Shown: positions 46,500 to 55,793 of the stretch, in pieces
Layout: every line of letters starts with the position of its first letter
Numbering within the stretch: the stretch's first letter is position 1
From: Cryobacterium sp. Y50
GTDB lineage: Bacteria > Actinomycetota > Actinomycetes > Actinomycetales > Microbacteriaceae
Reading direction: 5' to 3'
Assembly (NCBI RefSeq): GCF_002929805.1
Contig: NZ_PJJM01000105.1
Coordinates: 62,001 to 126,000 of the forward strand
Length of the DNA stretch: 64,000 nt
Position numbers and translations under genes: made by a program
Notes under the pieces: generated by a model
What the model was told of the DNA's origin: nothing
The model's database searches: none
The model's input: only the letters and a program-made list of their open reading frames with translations

Positions 46500-46821
46500 A
46501 ATCTCATTCCCCCTGCCCGATCTCGGTGAGGGCCTGCTCGAAGCGACCGTGCTCGAATGGCTGGTCAAGGTCGGTGACCAGGTCGAACGCAACCAACCGT
46601 TCGTCGAGGTCGAAACGACGAAGTCGTCGGTGGAATTGCCCTCGCCGATCGCCGGCATTGTGCTCACGCTGCACGGTGAGCCGGGCGACGTAGTACTCGT
46701 CGACACTCCGCTGATCACCTTTGCCGTCGCCGACGATTCCGCCGGCATCGTGGGTACCGTTCCGCAGGAGGCCGCGCCGAAACGCCGCGTGCGCCTCTCC
46801 GCCGTTCTCGACGAGGACTAG
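46492..46821 (+). CDS. Stand-alone lipoyl-domain protein
   Basis: A 109-aa protein that is only a lipoyl domain: FPLPDLGEGLLEATVLEW, lipoyl Lys in VETTKSSVELPSP (near residue 43), then a short basic tail. The E3-binding and acyltransferase domains of a normal E2 are absent, and the stop is clean, not a frameshift into a longer frame. GTG start overlapping the E1beta stop. Followed four bases later by the alpha/beta hydrolase gene; together they match the two halves of AcoC-type E2. Confidence 0.88.
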   Translation: MAEISFPLPDLGEGLLEATVLEWLVKVGDQVERNQPFVEVETTKSSVELPSPIAGIVLTLHGEPGDVVLVDTPLITFAVADDSAGIVGTVPQEAAPKRRVRLSAVLDED

Positions 46822-46825
46822 AAAA

Positions 46826-47587
46826 ATGCTTACCAGCTGGTGCTGGCATGAACCCGCGCTCGACGCCGGCCTTGCCCCGGTGCTGCTCGTGCACGGCTTC
46901 GCGTCGTCGACCGCTCTCAACTGGGAGGCGACCGGCTGGGTGCGCGACCTTCGAAACGCCGGTCGGCGCGTCATCACCGTCGATCTGCTCGGCCACGGCG
47001 CGAGTCATGCCCCGCTCGAAACGGATGCCTACGCCCCCAGCCGCCTGCGCGCCCACCTGCTCGAGGTACTCACCCTGGCCGGCGTCCGGCCCCGCGAGGT
47101 CGACCAGCCCGCCTCCGGCGTCGACCTGGTCGGCTACTCGCTCGGCTCACGCCTGGTCTGGGAACTCGCCGCCGAGCGGCCCGACCTGATCAACCGCGCG
47201 GTGCTCGGCGGCATGAGTGCCGTGGACCCGCTCGCCGACTTCGACCTTGAGGCGGCCGCTCGGTTTCTCGCCGACTCCTCGGTGATCGACCACGAGTCGA
47301 CCGCCTCATTGATGTCCATGATGCAGCTCGCTCCCGGCGCGAACACCCCCGCGTTGCTGCGGCTGGTCGCTGCGATCAAAGCGGAACGGTTCGAGCCGGG
47401 CGCATCCGTTCCAGTGCGGCCTCTTCTCTTCGTGACCGGCGATCGTGATGTGCTCGCGACCGGAACCACTGTGCTGGCGGCCCTCGCCGCCGATACCGAA
47501 ACGCTGTGGCTGCCCGCCCGAACTCACCTGAACGCCGTGAGCTCACGGGCCTTCAAGCAGGCTGCGATCGAGTTTCTCGGTCGGTGA
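46826..47587 (+). CDS. Alpha/beta hydrolase, probable partner of the lipoyl protein
   Basis: A 253-aa hydrolase: oxyanion HGFASSTALNW near 27, nucleophile GYSLGS near 105, acid in TGDRDVL near 213 and His in ARTHLNA near 233. ATG four bases after the lipoyl gene. In AcoC of acetoin dehydrogenase an alpha/beta-hydrolase domain fused behind a lipoyl domain serves as the acyltransferase, so this protein may transfer the acyl group to CoA. A thioesterase or unrelated esterase is the alternative. Confidence 0.75.
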   Translation: MLTSWCWHEPALDAGLAPVLLVHGFASSTALNWEATGWVRDLRNAGRRVITVDLLGHGASHAPLETDAYAPSRLRAHLLEVLTLAGVRPREVDQPASGVDLVGYSLGSRLVWELAAERPDLINRAVLGGMSAVDPLADFDLEAAARFLADSSVIDHESTASLMSMMQLAPGANTPALLRLVAAIKAERFEPGASVPVRPLLFVTGDRDVLATGTTVLAALAADTETLWLPARTHLNAVSSRAFKQAAIEFLGR

Positions 47588-47783
47588 TTCCGGTGCGGAA
47601 TACGCCCGCTCAGTCGTTCTGCCGATAGGTCGAGCGAGCGAAGCCGTGATACGACGCCGGGTGGTTCATATCGAAGCCTGGTCAGGTCCTCGGAGCTATC
47701 GATGGAGTTCTTGCAGCATCCGCCCGCCGGGCACTTCCCGCCGTCTCCATGAATGGTGCGCCGGTCTAGAAACCGAGGGCGAG
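47588..47783. other. Intergenic segment without recognised gene
   Basis: About 200 bp after the hydrolase gene, between it and the convergent MazF gene. Reading frames here show no recognisable protein or hairpin. Confidence 0.5.
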
Positions 47784-48113
47784 TCAGATGCCGGCTCCAA
47801 TCTCGACGAGCAGGTGCGCAGGGATATGCCCGGCGGGATACGGTTCGAGGAACTCCCGGCTGCCTGGGCTGACCTGAGAGACGACTGCGACGGAGTCTCT
47901 CTCGAGCCCAGAGGCCTCGGCGGGTATGAGGACATTCCCAGGGAACGCTTTCAGGCCTAAGTGCGACGTCAACGGGACGACCTGTACGGTGGCGACGTTT
48001 GTCGCCAATAACCAGTCCTCTTGCACGACGACCGCAGGGCGAACTTTGGCGGGTTCGGAGCCGCGCGGCGAGCCGAAGTCGACCCAGACGATGTCCCCGT
48101 GCGCGGTCACCAT
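47784..48113 (-). CDS. MazF/PemK-family toxin
   Basis: A 109-aa MazF-fold endoribonuclease: GDIVWVDFGSPRGSEPAKVRPAVVV at the N-terminus, VVPLTSH and SVAVVSQVSPG strands, C-terminal helix AHLLVEIGAGI. It is a few residues shorter at the C-terminus than typical MazF, which normally ends with Leu-x-x-x-Leu after this helix. It overlaps the end of a broken antitoxin frame. It would cleave mRNA; whether it is active without an antitoxin is doubtful. Confidence 0.87.
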   Translation of the reverse strand: MVTAHGDIVWVDFGSPRGSEPAKVRPAVVVQEDWLLATNVATVQVVPLTSHLGLKAFPGNVLIPAEASGLERDSVAVVSQVSPGSREFLEPYPAGHIPAHLLVEIGAGI

Positions 48114-48229
48114 TCGGTACTTTCGCGGATCAGCCGCTCGGATTCGTGCAGGAATGCAAGGTATACATCCCAGGTTGTTTTATGAGCCGAGATGTATACG
48201 TCCTCGGGTGCGAATGCGCGTGATTCGGC
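48107..48229 (-). pseudogene. Broken antitoxin gene upstream of mazF
   Basis: The frame ending TGG TGA across the toxin start (ATGGTGA overlap, typical of antitoxin-toxin pairs) encodes 40 residues including APEDVYISAH and WDVYLAFLHESERLI. It has no start codon: in-frame TGA stops lie immediately upstream (48230) and again about 45 bases further. Beyond the first stop the frame still resembles an antitoxin (VDSIAAGSSACAA), indicating decay by nonsense change rather than deletion. Confidence 0.65.
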
Positions 48230-48336
48230 TCAGGCGGCACACGCCGACGAGCCAGCCGCGATCGAGTCTACGGCCCGTCACAGGGACAGAAACGCCGACC
48301 CGGTACCCGCATCCCCGCGTTTCTTGCCGCCGCCGA

Positions 48337-49128
48337 CTACCCGAGCAGCGCCCGGTCGTCGAGGGACGCGCCCTTGATCTTCGCGAACTCGGCGAGCAGG
48401 TCGGGCACCGTCATGGTGGCCTTGCGCTCGGCGTCGACGTCGAGAATGATCTGGCCCTCGTGCATCATGATGAGTCGGTTGCCGAGGCGCAGCGCCTGTT
48501 CCATATTGTGCGTGACCATGAGCGTGGTCAGATGGTGCTTCTCGACGATGCTCTCGGTGAGCGTCGTGACCAGCTCAGCCCGCTGCGGGTCGAGGGCGGC
48601 GGTGTGCTCATCGAGCAGCAGGATGCGTGGCTGGGTGAAGCTCGCCATGAGCAGTGACAGGGCCTGCCGCTGGCCGCCCGAAAGCAGTCCCACCCGGGCC
48701 TTGAGCCGGTTTTCGAGGCCGAGCTCAAGCGAGAGCAACTCCTCGCGAAAGAACGCCCGACGCTTGTGGGTGACGCCCCAGGCGAGCCCGCGATGCTGAC
48801 CGCGGCGCAGCGCGAGCGCAAGGTTTTGTTCGATGCTCAGGTCGGGCGCGGTGCCGGCCATGGGATCTTGGAACACTCGGCCGACATACGCGGCGCGTGC
48901 GTAGTCGGGCATCCGCTTGACAGAACTGCCATCGATCGACAGGTCGCCGGAATCAACCGGCAGCTTGCCGCTGATCATGTTGAGCAGGGTGGATTTGCCG
49001 GCGCCGTTGCTGCCAATGACGGTGACGAAATCACCGGTTTTCAGCTGCAATGATACGTCGTTGAGGGCGACGCGTTCGTTGATTGTGCCGGGAAAGAAGG
49101 TCTTGGTGATGTTCTGAATGAGCAGCAT
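48337..49128 (-). CDS. TrpZ-like ABC transporter ATP-binding protein
   Basis: A 263-aa ABC ATPase: GSNGAGKST Walker A near residue 37, signature LLSGGQRQA, Walker B ILLLDEHTAALDP, switch TLMVTHN. ATG 49128 has AGGAG before it; the frame upstream is shadow. Last gene of the importer unit. Confidence 0.87.
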   Translation of the reverse strand: MLLIQNITKTFFPGTINERVALNDVSLQLKTGDFVTVIGSNGAGKSTLLNMISGKLPVDSGDLSIDGSSVKRMPDYARAAYVGRVFQDPMAGTAPDLSIEQNLALALRRGQHRGLAWGVTHKRRAFFREELLSLELGLENRLKARVGLLSGGQRQALSLLMASFTQPRILLLDEHTAALDPQRAELVTTLTESIVEKHHLTTLMVTHNMEQALRLGNRLIMMHEGQIILDVDAERKATMTVPDLLAEFAKIKGASLDDRALLG

Positions 49129-49135
49129 GAGACTC

Positions 49136-50047
49136 CTAAGTGGATTTGCTGTAGTTGGCACTGCCGGCGGCGGAACGCATCTGGCGCAGCGAGGGGATGT
49201 GTTTCAGGAAGCCCCAGCGCGGCAGCAGCAGCGCTGCGACGACGAGCAGCGCCGAGATGAGCTTCATGTCGTTCGGGTTGAGGCCGGCGCCGAGGGCAAA
49301 GAAGATCACCAAGCGATAGATCACGGCGCCGCCGATGACGGCGAGCGAGGCGAGAAAAATGGTGCGACGCCCGAAAACGGCCTGGCCGACGATGACGGAG
49401 GCGAGTCCGACCAGAATGAGGCCGATGCCCATGCTGACGTCGGCGAAGCCCTGGTACTGCGCGATGAGCGCGCCGCAGAGCGCGACAAGCCCGTTGGAGA
49501 TCGCGAGGGTGAGAATCGTCGTGCGGTGCGTGTTGACGCCGAGGCTGCGGATCATCTGTTCGTTGTTGCCGGTTGCCTGAATCGACAGACCGAGGTCGGT
49601 GCTGAGGAACCAGTCGATGGCGAACTTGATGAGGAGGGCCGCAACGGCGAAGATCAGGATGCTCCAGGCTCCGCCGAGCAGACCGGCGTCACGCAGCGGC
49701 GTCATCATGGTGTCTTCGCGCAACAAGGGCAGATTGGATTTGCCCATGATGCGCAGGTTGATCGACCACAGCGCGATCATGGTCAGGATGCCGGCGAGGA
49801 GGCCGTCGATGCGCCCCTTGGTATAGAGCACACCGGTGACCAGGCCGGCCACCGCTCCCGACGCCGCCCCGGCGAGGGTGGCGAGGGGAGCGGGCACACC
49901 ATTGATGATGAGCGACGCGGCTACCGCAGCCCCGGTCGTGAAACTTCCGTCGACGGTGAGGTCAGGAAAGTTGAGGATTCGAAACGTCAGGTAGACACCC
50001 AACGCCATGATTCCGTAGAGCAGGCCGAGTTCGAGAGCCGCATTCAT
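49136..50047 (-). CDS. TrpY-like ABC transporter permease
   Basis: A 303-aa permease of the branched-chain-type (BPD_transp_2) family with about eight or nine helices. It starts LGLLYGIMALGVYLTFRILNFPDLTVDGSF, the family's N-terminal signature. The stop is seven bases before the ATPase start. Confidence 0.86.
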   Translation of the reverse strand: MNAALELGLLYGIMALGVYLTFRILNFPDLTVDGSFTTGAAVAASLIINGVPAPLATLAGAASGAVAGLVTGVLYTKGRIDGLLAGILTMIALWSINLRIMGKSNLPLLREDTMMTPLRDAGLLGGAWSILIFAVAALLIKFAIDWFLSTDLGLSIQATGNNEQMIRSLGVNTHRTTILTLAISNGLVALCGALIAQYQGFADVSMGIGLILVGLASVIVGQAVFGRRTIFLASLAVIGGAVIYRLVIFFALGAGLNPNDMKLISALLVVAALLLPRWGFLKHIPSLRQMRSAAGSANYSKST

Positions 50048-50079
50048 CTGGTTATTCCTTCGGGTATGAGGAGCGGTTG

Positions 50080-51075
50080 TTATTCGATGATTCGGTCGGC
50101 CTTGGCGATGAGTTCTTCGGTGAGGGTCACTCCCATGCGCTCGGCAGCGGCCGGGTTGAGGATGAACTCGATCGTGTCGAGGGTTTCAACGGGCATGTCG
50201 CCCGGGTTCTCCCCGTCTTCGAGGATGCGGATGGCCATCTGGCCGGTCTGGTAGCCGAGGTCGGTGTAGCTGATGCCGTAGGTCGCGATGGCGCCACGCT
50301 CGACCTGCCCGTTTTCGGCACCGAACAGCGGAATCTGGTTCGACTCGGAGTACTGGATGACGGCTTCGAGGCCCTCGGTGACACGGTTGTCGGTGGGAAT
50401 ATAGATGGCGTCGACATCGCCGAGCGATACGGTGGCCTGGGCGACCTCGCTTGAGTTGGTGACGGTCGCTTCCTTGATGGTCAGGCCCAGGTCCTTAGCC
50501 GCCTCCTTGGCGAGCTCAACCTGAACGTCGGAGTTGACCTCGCCCGAGCTATAGATGATGCCGACCGTCTGGGCGTCTGGCAGAATCTCCTGGATCAGTT
50601 CGAGCTGTTCCTTGACCGGGTTCAGGTCACTAGTGCCACTGATGTTGCTGCCCGGCTTCTCCCAGCTCTCGACCAGTCCGGCTTCTTTGGGCTCGGTCAC
50701 GGCGGTGAACAGCACGGGAATGTCGATGATCGTCTGCGCGGCGGCCTGCGCGGTGGGCGTGGCGATCGCCAGCACGAGGTCGACCTTGTCGGCGGCAAAC
50801 TTAGCAGCGATGGTGCTCGCGGTGGCCTGCTCGCCCTGCGCGTTCTGCTCGTCGAACTCAATGTCGGTGCCCTCGACGTAGCCGGCGTCCACGAAGGCCT
50901 GCTTGAAGCCCTCGCGGGCGTCGTCGAGCGCCTGGTGCTGCACGATCTGGCTGATGCCGATCGTGATCATGTCGTCTGAAGCGGATGCTTTCGGTTCGCT
51001 CGCCGCGCATCCGCTGAGTGCGAGGGCGCCCGCGGCGACCAGGGCGAGGCCGGATAAAGATCTGGTGTGTTTCAT
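50080..51075 (-). CDS. TrpX-like ABC substrate-binding lipoprotein
   Basis: A 331-aa lipoprotein (lipobox LSGCAAS, Cys near 23) of the ABC_sub_bind (PF04392) family: ITIGISQIVQHQALDDAREGFKQ, IATPTAQAAAQ, FTAVTEPKEAGLVES and the GISYTDLGYQTG end. Members bind tryptophan or other aromatics with high affinity. The gene just upstream is an aromatic-type aminotransferase, which strengthens an aromatic amino acid role. Confidence 0.85.
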   Translation of the reverse strand: MKHTRSLSGLALVAAGALALSGCAASEPKASASDDMITIGISQIVQHQALDDAREGFKQAFVDAGYVEGTDIEFDEQNAQGEQATASTIAAKFAADKVDLVLAIATPTAQAAAQTIIDIPVLFTAVTEPKEAGLVESWEKPGSNISGTSDLNPVKEQLELIQEILPDAQTVGIIYSSGEVNSDVQVELAKEAAKDLGLTIKEATVTNSSEVAQATVSLGDVDAIYIPTDNRVTEGLEAVIQYSESNQIPLFGAENGQVERGAIATYGISYTDLGYQTGQMAIRILEDGENPGDMPVETLDTIEFILNPAAAERMGVTLTEELIAKADRIIE

Positions 51076-51142
51076 GCTGGAAATTCTCCTTTGAATTTAT
51101 GCTGATACGGCACGCAGGAATCTGCGGCCGGACGGTCGGGGG

Positions 51143-52210
51143 TTAGACGGTTGCGGGCTCGAGGGCGGCTGCCGCGGCGACCAGGAATCGGTCGTTTTGC
51201 TCGGCCGTGCCGATCGTCACGCGCAGTCCCTCGCCGGGGAAAGCCCGGGCCAGGATGCCTTCGGTGATGAACACGGCGTTCACCCGGTCGGTGTCGTCGC
51301 CGGTGCGCAGCCAGACGAAATTTCCCTGCGAATCGGTGACGCGCCATCCGCTCGCGCGCAATGCGATCAATACCCGGGTGCGTTCGGCGACAATCTGGTC
51401 GATGCGCACGGTCAGTTCGGCCTCCGCATCGAGGGAAGCGAGGGCGGCGCGCTGGGCGAGCGCGGTCACGCCGAACGGCAGGGCCACTCGGCGCAGGTTC
51501 GCGGCAACAGCGGTCGGTGCAATCGCATAGCCGATGCGCAGGCCGGCCAGACCGTAGGCCTTGGAGAAGGTGTGCAGCACGGCCACGTTGGGGTAGCGGT
51601 GAAAAAAATCAATGCCAACAGCGGAGGAGGCGTCCCGGTTGAAGTGCACGTAGGCTTCGTCGACGACGACCAGCACGTTCTCGGGCACCCGCGCCAGGAA
51701 CGTGTGCAACTCGTCGATGGTGACGAAGGCGCCGGTCGGGTTGTTCGGATTGCAGACCAGAATGAGCCGGGTCTGAGTGGTGATCGCGTCGGCCATGGCG
51801 TTTAGGTCGTGGCGTTCGTCGCTCGTGAGGGCGACCGGAACGGGCGTCGCTCCGGCGACCTGCACCAGGATCGGGTAGGCCTCGAAGGATCGCCAGGCGA
51901 AGATGACCTCGTCGCCGGCTCCGGCGCTCGCGTGGATGATCTGGGACAGTACCTCAACCGAGCCGGCACCGAAGGCCACGTTCGAGGCATCAACGTCGAA
52001 TCTGGCGGCGATGCGGTCGGTGACCTCGGCCACAGCCATGCTCGGATACAGGTGGATCTCCCCAAGAGCGGATGCGAGGACCCCAGTCACCGAGGCGAGC
52101 GGCGGGAACGGGTTCTCGTTCGACGACAGTTTGAATGCTCCCGAATCGCCCGCGGCGGCGCCCTGCTTGTAGGCGGGCAGCCTGCTGATGGCTTCGCGCT
52201 GCTGCACCAT
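51143..52210 (-). CDS. Histidinol-phosphate/aromatic aminotransferase family protein, second copy
   Basis: A 355-aa PLP enzyme paralogous to 2772-3878: NPNNPTGAF, VDEAYVHFNR, and the Lys of [20 protein letters not shown] 52210. Next on the same strand, after 67 bp, is a TrpX-type importer, suggesting use of imported aromatic amino acids or synthesis of phenylalanine/tyrosine. HisC activity is not excluded. Confidence 0.85.
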   Translation of the reverse strand: MVQQREAISRLPAYKQGAAAGDSGAFKLSSNENPFPPLASVTGVLASALGEIHLYPSMAVAEVTDRIAARFDVDASNVAFGAGSVEVLSQIIHASAGAGDEVIFAWRSFEAYPILVQVAGATPVPVALTSDERHDLNAMADAITTQTRLILVCNPNNPTGAFVTIDELHTFLARVPENVLVVVDEAYVHFNRDASSAVGIDFFHRYPNVAVLHTFSKAYGLAGLRIGYAIAPTAVAANLRRVALPFGVTALAQRAALASLDAEAELTVRIDQIVAERTRVLIALRASGWRVTDSQGNFVWLRTGDDTDRVNAVFITEGILARAFPGEGLRVTIGTAEQNDRFLVAAAAALEPATV

Positions 52211-52442
52211 AATCTTTCAACCTCACTCGTAACCGGGTGCCAGACATGCTCGGCGAGTAAAGCGTCGGCAATGACGGGTCTGGTTCAAAGCGTAGTGATG
52301 TAGCAGAAGTTTGACAATTCGACTAATCAGGACGTCACAAACTGCACTATCTGACTGGTGCTCAGCGAACTTTGCCGAACAAGTTGTTCAGTTTTGGAAT
52401 CTTCGGTGGCCTATTTCGGCTGGTGGCCTCGGGGGGACTAAA

Positions 52443-52463
52443 CTTGAGCCAGTCAGGCTCAAC
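52443..52463. promoter_or_regulatory. HAIR element (HspR box) before clpB
   Basis: CTTGAGC-N7-GCTCAAC, close to the HAIR consensus, ending 17 bases before the clpB ATG. Places clpB in the HspR regulon with dnaK. Confidence 0.85.
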
Positions 52464-52480
52464 TTTAGAGGGGATAGCGC

Positions 52481-54661
52481 ATGCAAGCCGGTCAGCAACC
52501 CCCGCAGCAAGACGCCAAGTCGGCCCTCGAACTGTATGGCATGAACCTCACCGATATCGCCCGCAGCGGAAAGCTCGACCCGGTGATTGGACGTGACGCC
52601 GAAATTCGCCGGATCAGCCAGGTGCTCACCCGGCGCACCAAGAACAATCCCGTACTGATCGGCCAACCCGGCGTGGGTAAGACCGCCGTGGTCGAGGGAC
52701 TGGCCCAACGCATCGTCGCCGGCGACGTCGCCGACTCACTCAAGGACAAGCAACTCGTCTCGCTCGACCTGGCCGCCCTCGTGGCGGGCGCCAAGTATCG
52801 CGGCGAGTTTGAGGAGCGGCTCAAGGCCGTGCTCAAGGAGATCAATGACGCTGACGGCCAGATCATCACCTTCGTCGATGAACTGCACACCCTTATGGGC
52901 GCGGGCGGCGGTGAGGGCTCCGTGGCGGCGTCGAATATGCTCAAGCCCATGCTCGCCCGCGGCGAACTGCGCCTGATCGGCGCCACGACTCTCAACGAGT
53001 ACCGCGAATTCATTGAAAAGGATGCCGCCCTCGAGCGCCGCTTCCAGCCGGTACTCGTCGACGAACCCTCGGTGGAAGACACCGTCGCCATTCTGCGCGG
53101 GCTCAAGGAACGCTACGAAGCCCACCACAAAGTGACGATCGCCGATTCGGCCCTCGTGGCCGCGGCATCCCTCTCGAATCGGTTTATCACCGCCCGTCAG
53201 CTGCCCGATAAGGCCATTGACCTCATCGATGAGGCCGCCAGCCGGTTGCGGATGGAGATCGACTCCTCGCCGGTGGAGATCGACGAGCTACGGCGTAGCG
53301 TCGACCGGCTCAAGTTGGAAGAACTCGCACTGAAGAAAGAGAAGGACGACGCCTCCAAAGCGCGTTTGGTGAAACTGCGCAGCGATCTGACGGAGCGCGA
53401 GGCAAACCTGAAGGAGCTCCAGGCGCGCTGGGATGCCGAGCGGGCCTCGCTCAACCGGGTCGGCGAGTTGCGCGAGCGCCTTGACGCCGCGCGCATTGAG
53501 TCGGATCGAGCTCAGCGTGGGGGCAATCTGGAGAAGGCGTCCCGGCTGCTCTACGGCGATATTCCGGTGATGGAACGGGCGCTCGCCGATGCCGAGAAGG
53601 AAGAGTCTGTCGGACCGCGCATGGTCAACGATCAGGTCACGAGCGAGGACATCGCCGCAGTGGTCGCCGCCTGGACCGGCATTCCGGTCGGCCGCCTGCT
53701 GCAGGGCGAAACCGACAAGCTGTTGAACCTCGAACATGAGCTCGGCCACCGTCTGATCGGGCAGAAGCGGGCGGTGCGCTCGGTCGCCGACGCCGTGCGG
53801 CGCTCCCGCGCCGGAATCTCCGACCCCGATCGGCCGACCGGTTCGTTCCTCTTTCTAGGCCCGACCGGCGTCGGCAAGACCGAGCTCGCCAAGGCGCTCG
53901 CCGAGTTTCTGTTCGACGACGAAAAAGCCATGGTGCGCATCGACATGAGCGAGTACGGCGAGAAGTTCTCGGTGTCGCGCCTGGTCGGAGCGCCTCCCGG
54001 CTACGTCGGTTACGAGCAGGGCGGGCAGCTCACCGAAGCTGTGCGGCGTCGCCCCTACTCGGTGATTCTGTTCGACGAGGTCGAGAAGGCGCACCCCGAG
54101 GTGTTCGACGTGCTGCTGCAGGTGCTCGATGACGGCCGGCTTACCGACGGCCAGGGCCGCACCGTGGACTTTCGCAACACCATCCTCGTGCTCACTTCCA
54201 ACCTCGGCTCGCAGTTTCTGGTCGACCAGAGTCTCTCGGTGCAACAGAAGGAGGACGCCGTGCAGTCGCTCGTGCGGCAGTCCTTTAAACCTGAGTTCGT
54301 CAACCGGCTCGACGACATCGTGGTGTTCTCCTCGCTCACCACCGATGAGCTTGGCGAAATCGTTGAACTCGACGTCGACCGCTTGCAGAAGCGTCTCGCC
54401 GAGCGCCGGCTTGAGCTCGCCGTGACACCGGATGCCCGCCGCTGGCTGGCCGAACGCGGTTACGATCCAATCTACGGTGCGCGTCCGTTGCGGCGCCTGA
54501 TGCAACGGGAGATCGACGACCGCCTGGCCAGGGCGCTGCTCGCCGGCGAGATTCGCGACGGCGATACGGTGCTCGTGGCGCTCGCCGAAGGCGGCGATTC
54601 GCTCACCGTCGCATCCGCTCCCGCCCTGTTGGACGTTCCCCTCGAGGAGGACCTGCTCTAG
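52481..54661 (+). CDS. clpB: ClpB-type disaggregase lacking the N domain
   Basis: A 726-aa Hsp100. NBD1 with Walker [10 protein letters not shown] near 62, a coiled-coil middle domain about 270-380 (charged [17 protein letters not shown]...), and NBD2 with GPTGVGKTE near 462, ending in the usual acidic DLL tail. About 130 residues shorter than standard ClpB because the Clp_N repeats are absent; the ATG follows an AGAGGGG site and the HAIR box, so this is the genuine start. It dissolves aggregates with DnaK. Confidence 0.95.
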   Translation: MQAGQQPPQQDAKSALELYGMNLTDIARSGKLDPVIGRDAEIRRISQVLTRRTKNNPVLIGQPGVGKTAVVEGLAQRIVAGDVADSLKDKQLVSLDLAALVAGAKYRGEFEERLKAVLKEINDADGQIITFVDELHTLMGAGGGEGSVAASNMLKPMLARGELRLIGATTLNEYREFIEKDAALERRFQPVLVDEPSVEDTVAILRGLKERYEAHHKVTIADSALVAAASLSNRFITARQLPDKAIDLIDEAASRLRMEIDSSPVEIDELRRSVDRLKLEELALKKEKDDASKARLVKLRSDLTEREANLKELQARWDAERASLNRVGELRERLDAARIESDRAQRGGNLEKASRLLYGDIPVMERALADAEKEESVGPRMVNDQVTSEDIAAVVAAWTGIPVGRLLQGETDKLLNLEHELGHRLIGQKRAVRSVADAVRRSRAGISDPDRPTGSFLFLGPTGVGKTELAKALAEFLFDDEKAMVRIDMSEYGEKFSVSRLVGAPPGYVGYEQGGQLTEAVRRRPYSVILFDEVEKAHPEVFDVLLQVLDDGRLTDGQGRTVDFRNTILVLTSNLGSQFLVDQSLSVQQKEDAVQSLVRQSFKPEFVNRLDDIVVFSSLTTDELGEIVELDVDRLQKRLAERRLELAVTPDARRWLAERGYDPIYGARPLRRLMQREIDDRLARALLAGEIRDGDTVLVALAEGGDSLTVASAPALLDVPLEEDLL

Positions 54662-54721
54662 CCCGTTACGCGAATGCAGGTGAGGGGGGAGACACCCAGA
54701 GTCGCGGGTTAGGGTTTAGCA

Positions 54722-55771
54722 ATGCTTGCTACTGTGATTTATGGTGAACGCGATGTTCGCCTCGAAGAAGTTCCTGAACCCGTACTCTCGACCGGTGGCG
54801 ATGCCATTGTTCGCGTCGTCGCGGCCTGCGTCTGCGGGTCCGACCTCTGGTCCTACCGCGGAATCACACCGACCAAGAAACCGCACCGTATCGGCCACGA
54901 ATTCGTCGGTATCGTCGAAGCCGTCGGTCCGGATGTGTCGACCATCAAGGTCGGCGAGTTCGTCATTGCCCCGTTCTACGACTGCGACGGCACCTGCGCG
55001 AACTGCCAGAATGGCGTGAGCACCTCCTGCCTTAACGGCGGCTGGTGGGGAGCGGATGACCAGCTCGGCGGCTTCGCCGACGGCGCCCAGGGCGAGCGCG
55101 TTCGCGTGCCGCACGCCGACGGTTCGCTCGTTGCCACACCGACCGTTCCAAACGATGACCTCGTGCCGAGTCTGCTCACCCTCGCCGATGTCATGGGCAC
55201 CGGACATCACGCTGCCGTCTCGGCCGGCGTGACGCCCGGTAGCACCGTGGTCGTCGTCGGTGACGGAGCCGTTGGGCTGTGCGCCATCCTGGCCAGCAAG
55301 CGCCTCGGTGCGAGCCGCATCGTCGCCATGTCCCGTCACGCGGATCGTCAGGCTCTCGCCCGCGAATTCGGTGCGACCGATGTCATCGAAGCGCGCGGCG
55401 ACGCGGGTGTTGCCGCCGTGCAGGCCCTGTTCGACGGGATCGGCGCGGACTTCGTACTGGAGTGCGTCGGCACCCAGGAATCGATGGACCAGGCCATTCG
55501 CTCTGCTCGGCCCGGCGGAATGGTCGGCTATGTCGGCGTGCCCAACGGCGGCGCCGAGCTGCCCATCCGCACCCTGTTCGGAACGAACGTGGGCGTGAAC
55601 GGTGGCGTGGCATCCGTTCGCAGCTATGTTGAGGAGCTGCTGCCCGAGGTGCTCTCGGGCCAGATCAACCCCGGCCGCGTCTTCGACGTGCAGCTGCCCC
55701 TCGCCGAGGTAGCCGAGGCCTACGCCGCGATGGACGAGCGCCGGGCCATCAAAGTTCTCCTCCGCCCCTAA
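54722..55771 (+). CDS. Zinc-dependent medium-chain alcohol dehydrogenase
   Basis: A 349-aa MDR. Catalytic zinc ligands Cys in CVCGSDLW (near 38) and GHEFVG; structural zinc Cys cluster CDGTCANCQNGVSTSC near 91-106; Rossmann motif GDGAVG near 180. NAD(P)-linked oxidation of an alcohol or reduction of an aldehyde; substrate unknown. Confidence 0.87.
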   Translation: MLATVIYGERDVRLEEVPEPVLSTGGDAIVRVVAACVCGSDLWSYRGITPTKKPHRIGHEFVGIVEAVGPDVSTIKVGEFVIAPFYDCDGTCANCQNGVSTSCLNGGWWGADDQLGGFADGAQGERVRVPHADGSLVATPTVPNDDLVPSLLTLADVMGTGHHAAVSAGVTPGSTVVVVGDGAVGLCAILASKRLGASRIVAMSRHADRQALAREFGATDVIEARGDAGVAAVQALFDGIGADFVLECVGTQESMDQAIRSARPGGMVGYVGVPNGGAELPIRTLFGTNVGVNGGVASVRSYVEELLPEVLSGQINPGRVFDVQLPLAEVAEAYAAMDERRAIKVLLRP

Positions 55772-55793
55772 GCCCGGCAGGAGACCGACAGCT

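Noticed and set aside
49118-50254. 378-aa frame opposite the TrpY-like permease
   Set aside because: Charged, low-complexity shadow of the permease; no ribosome site.
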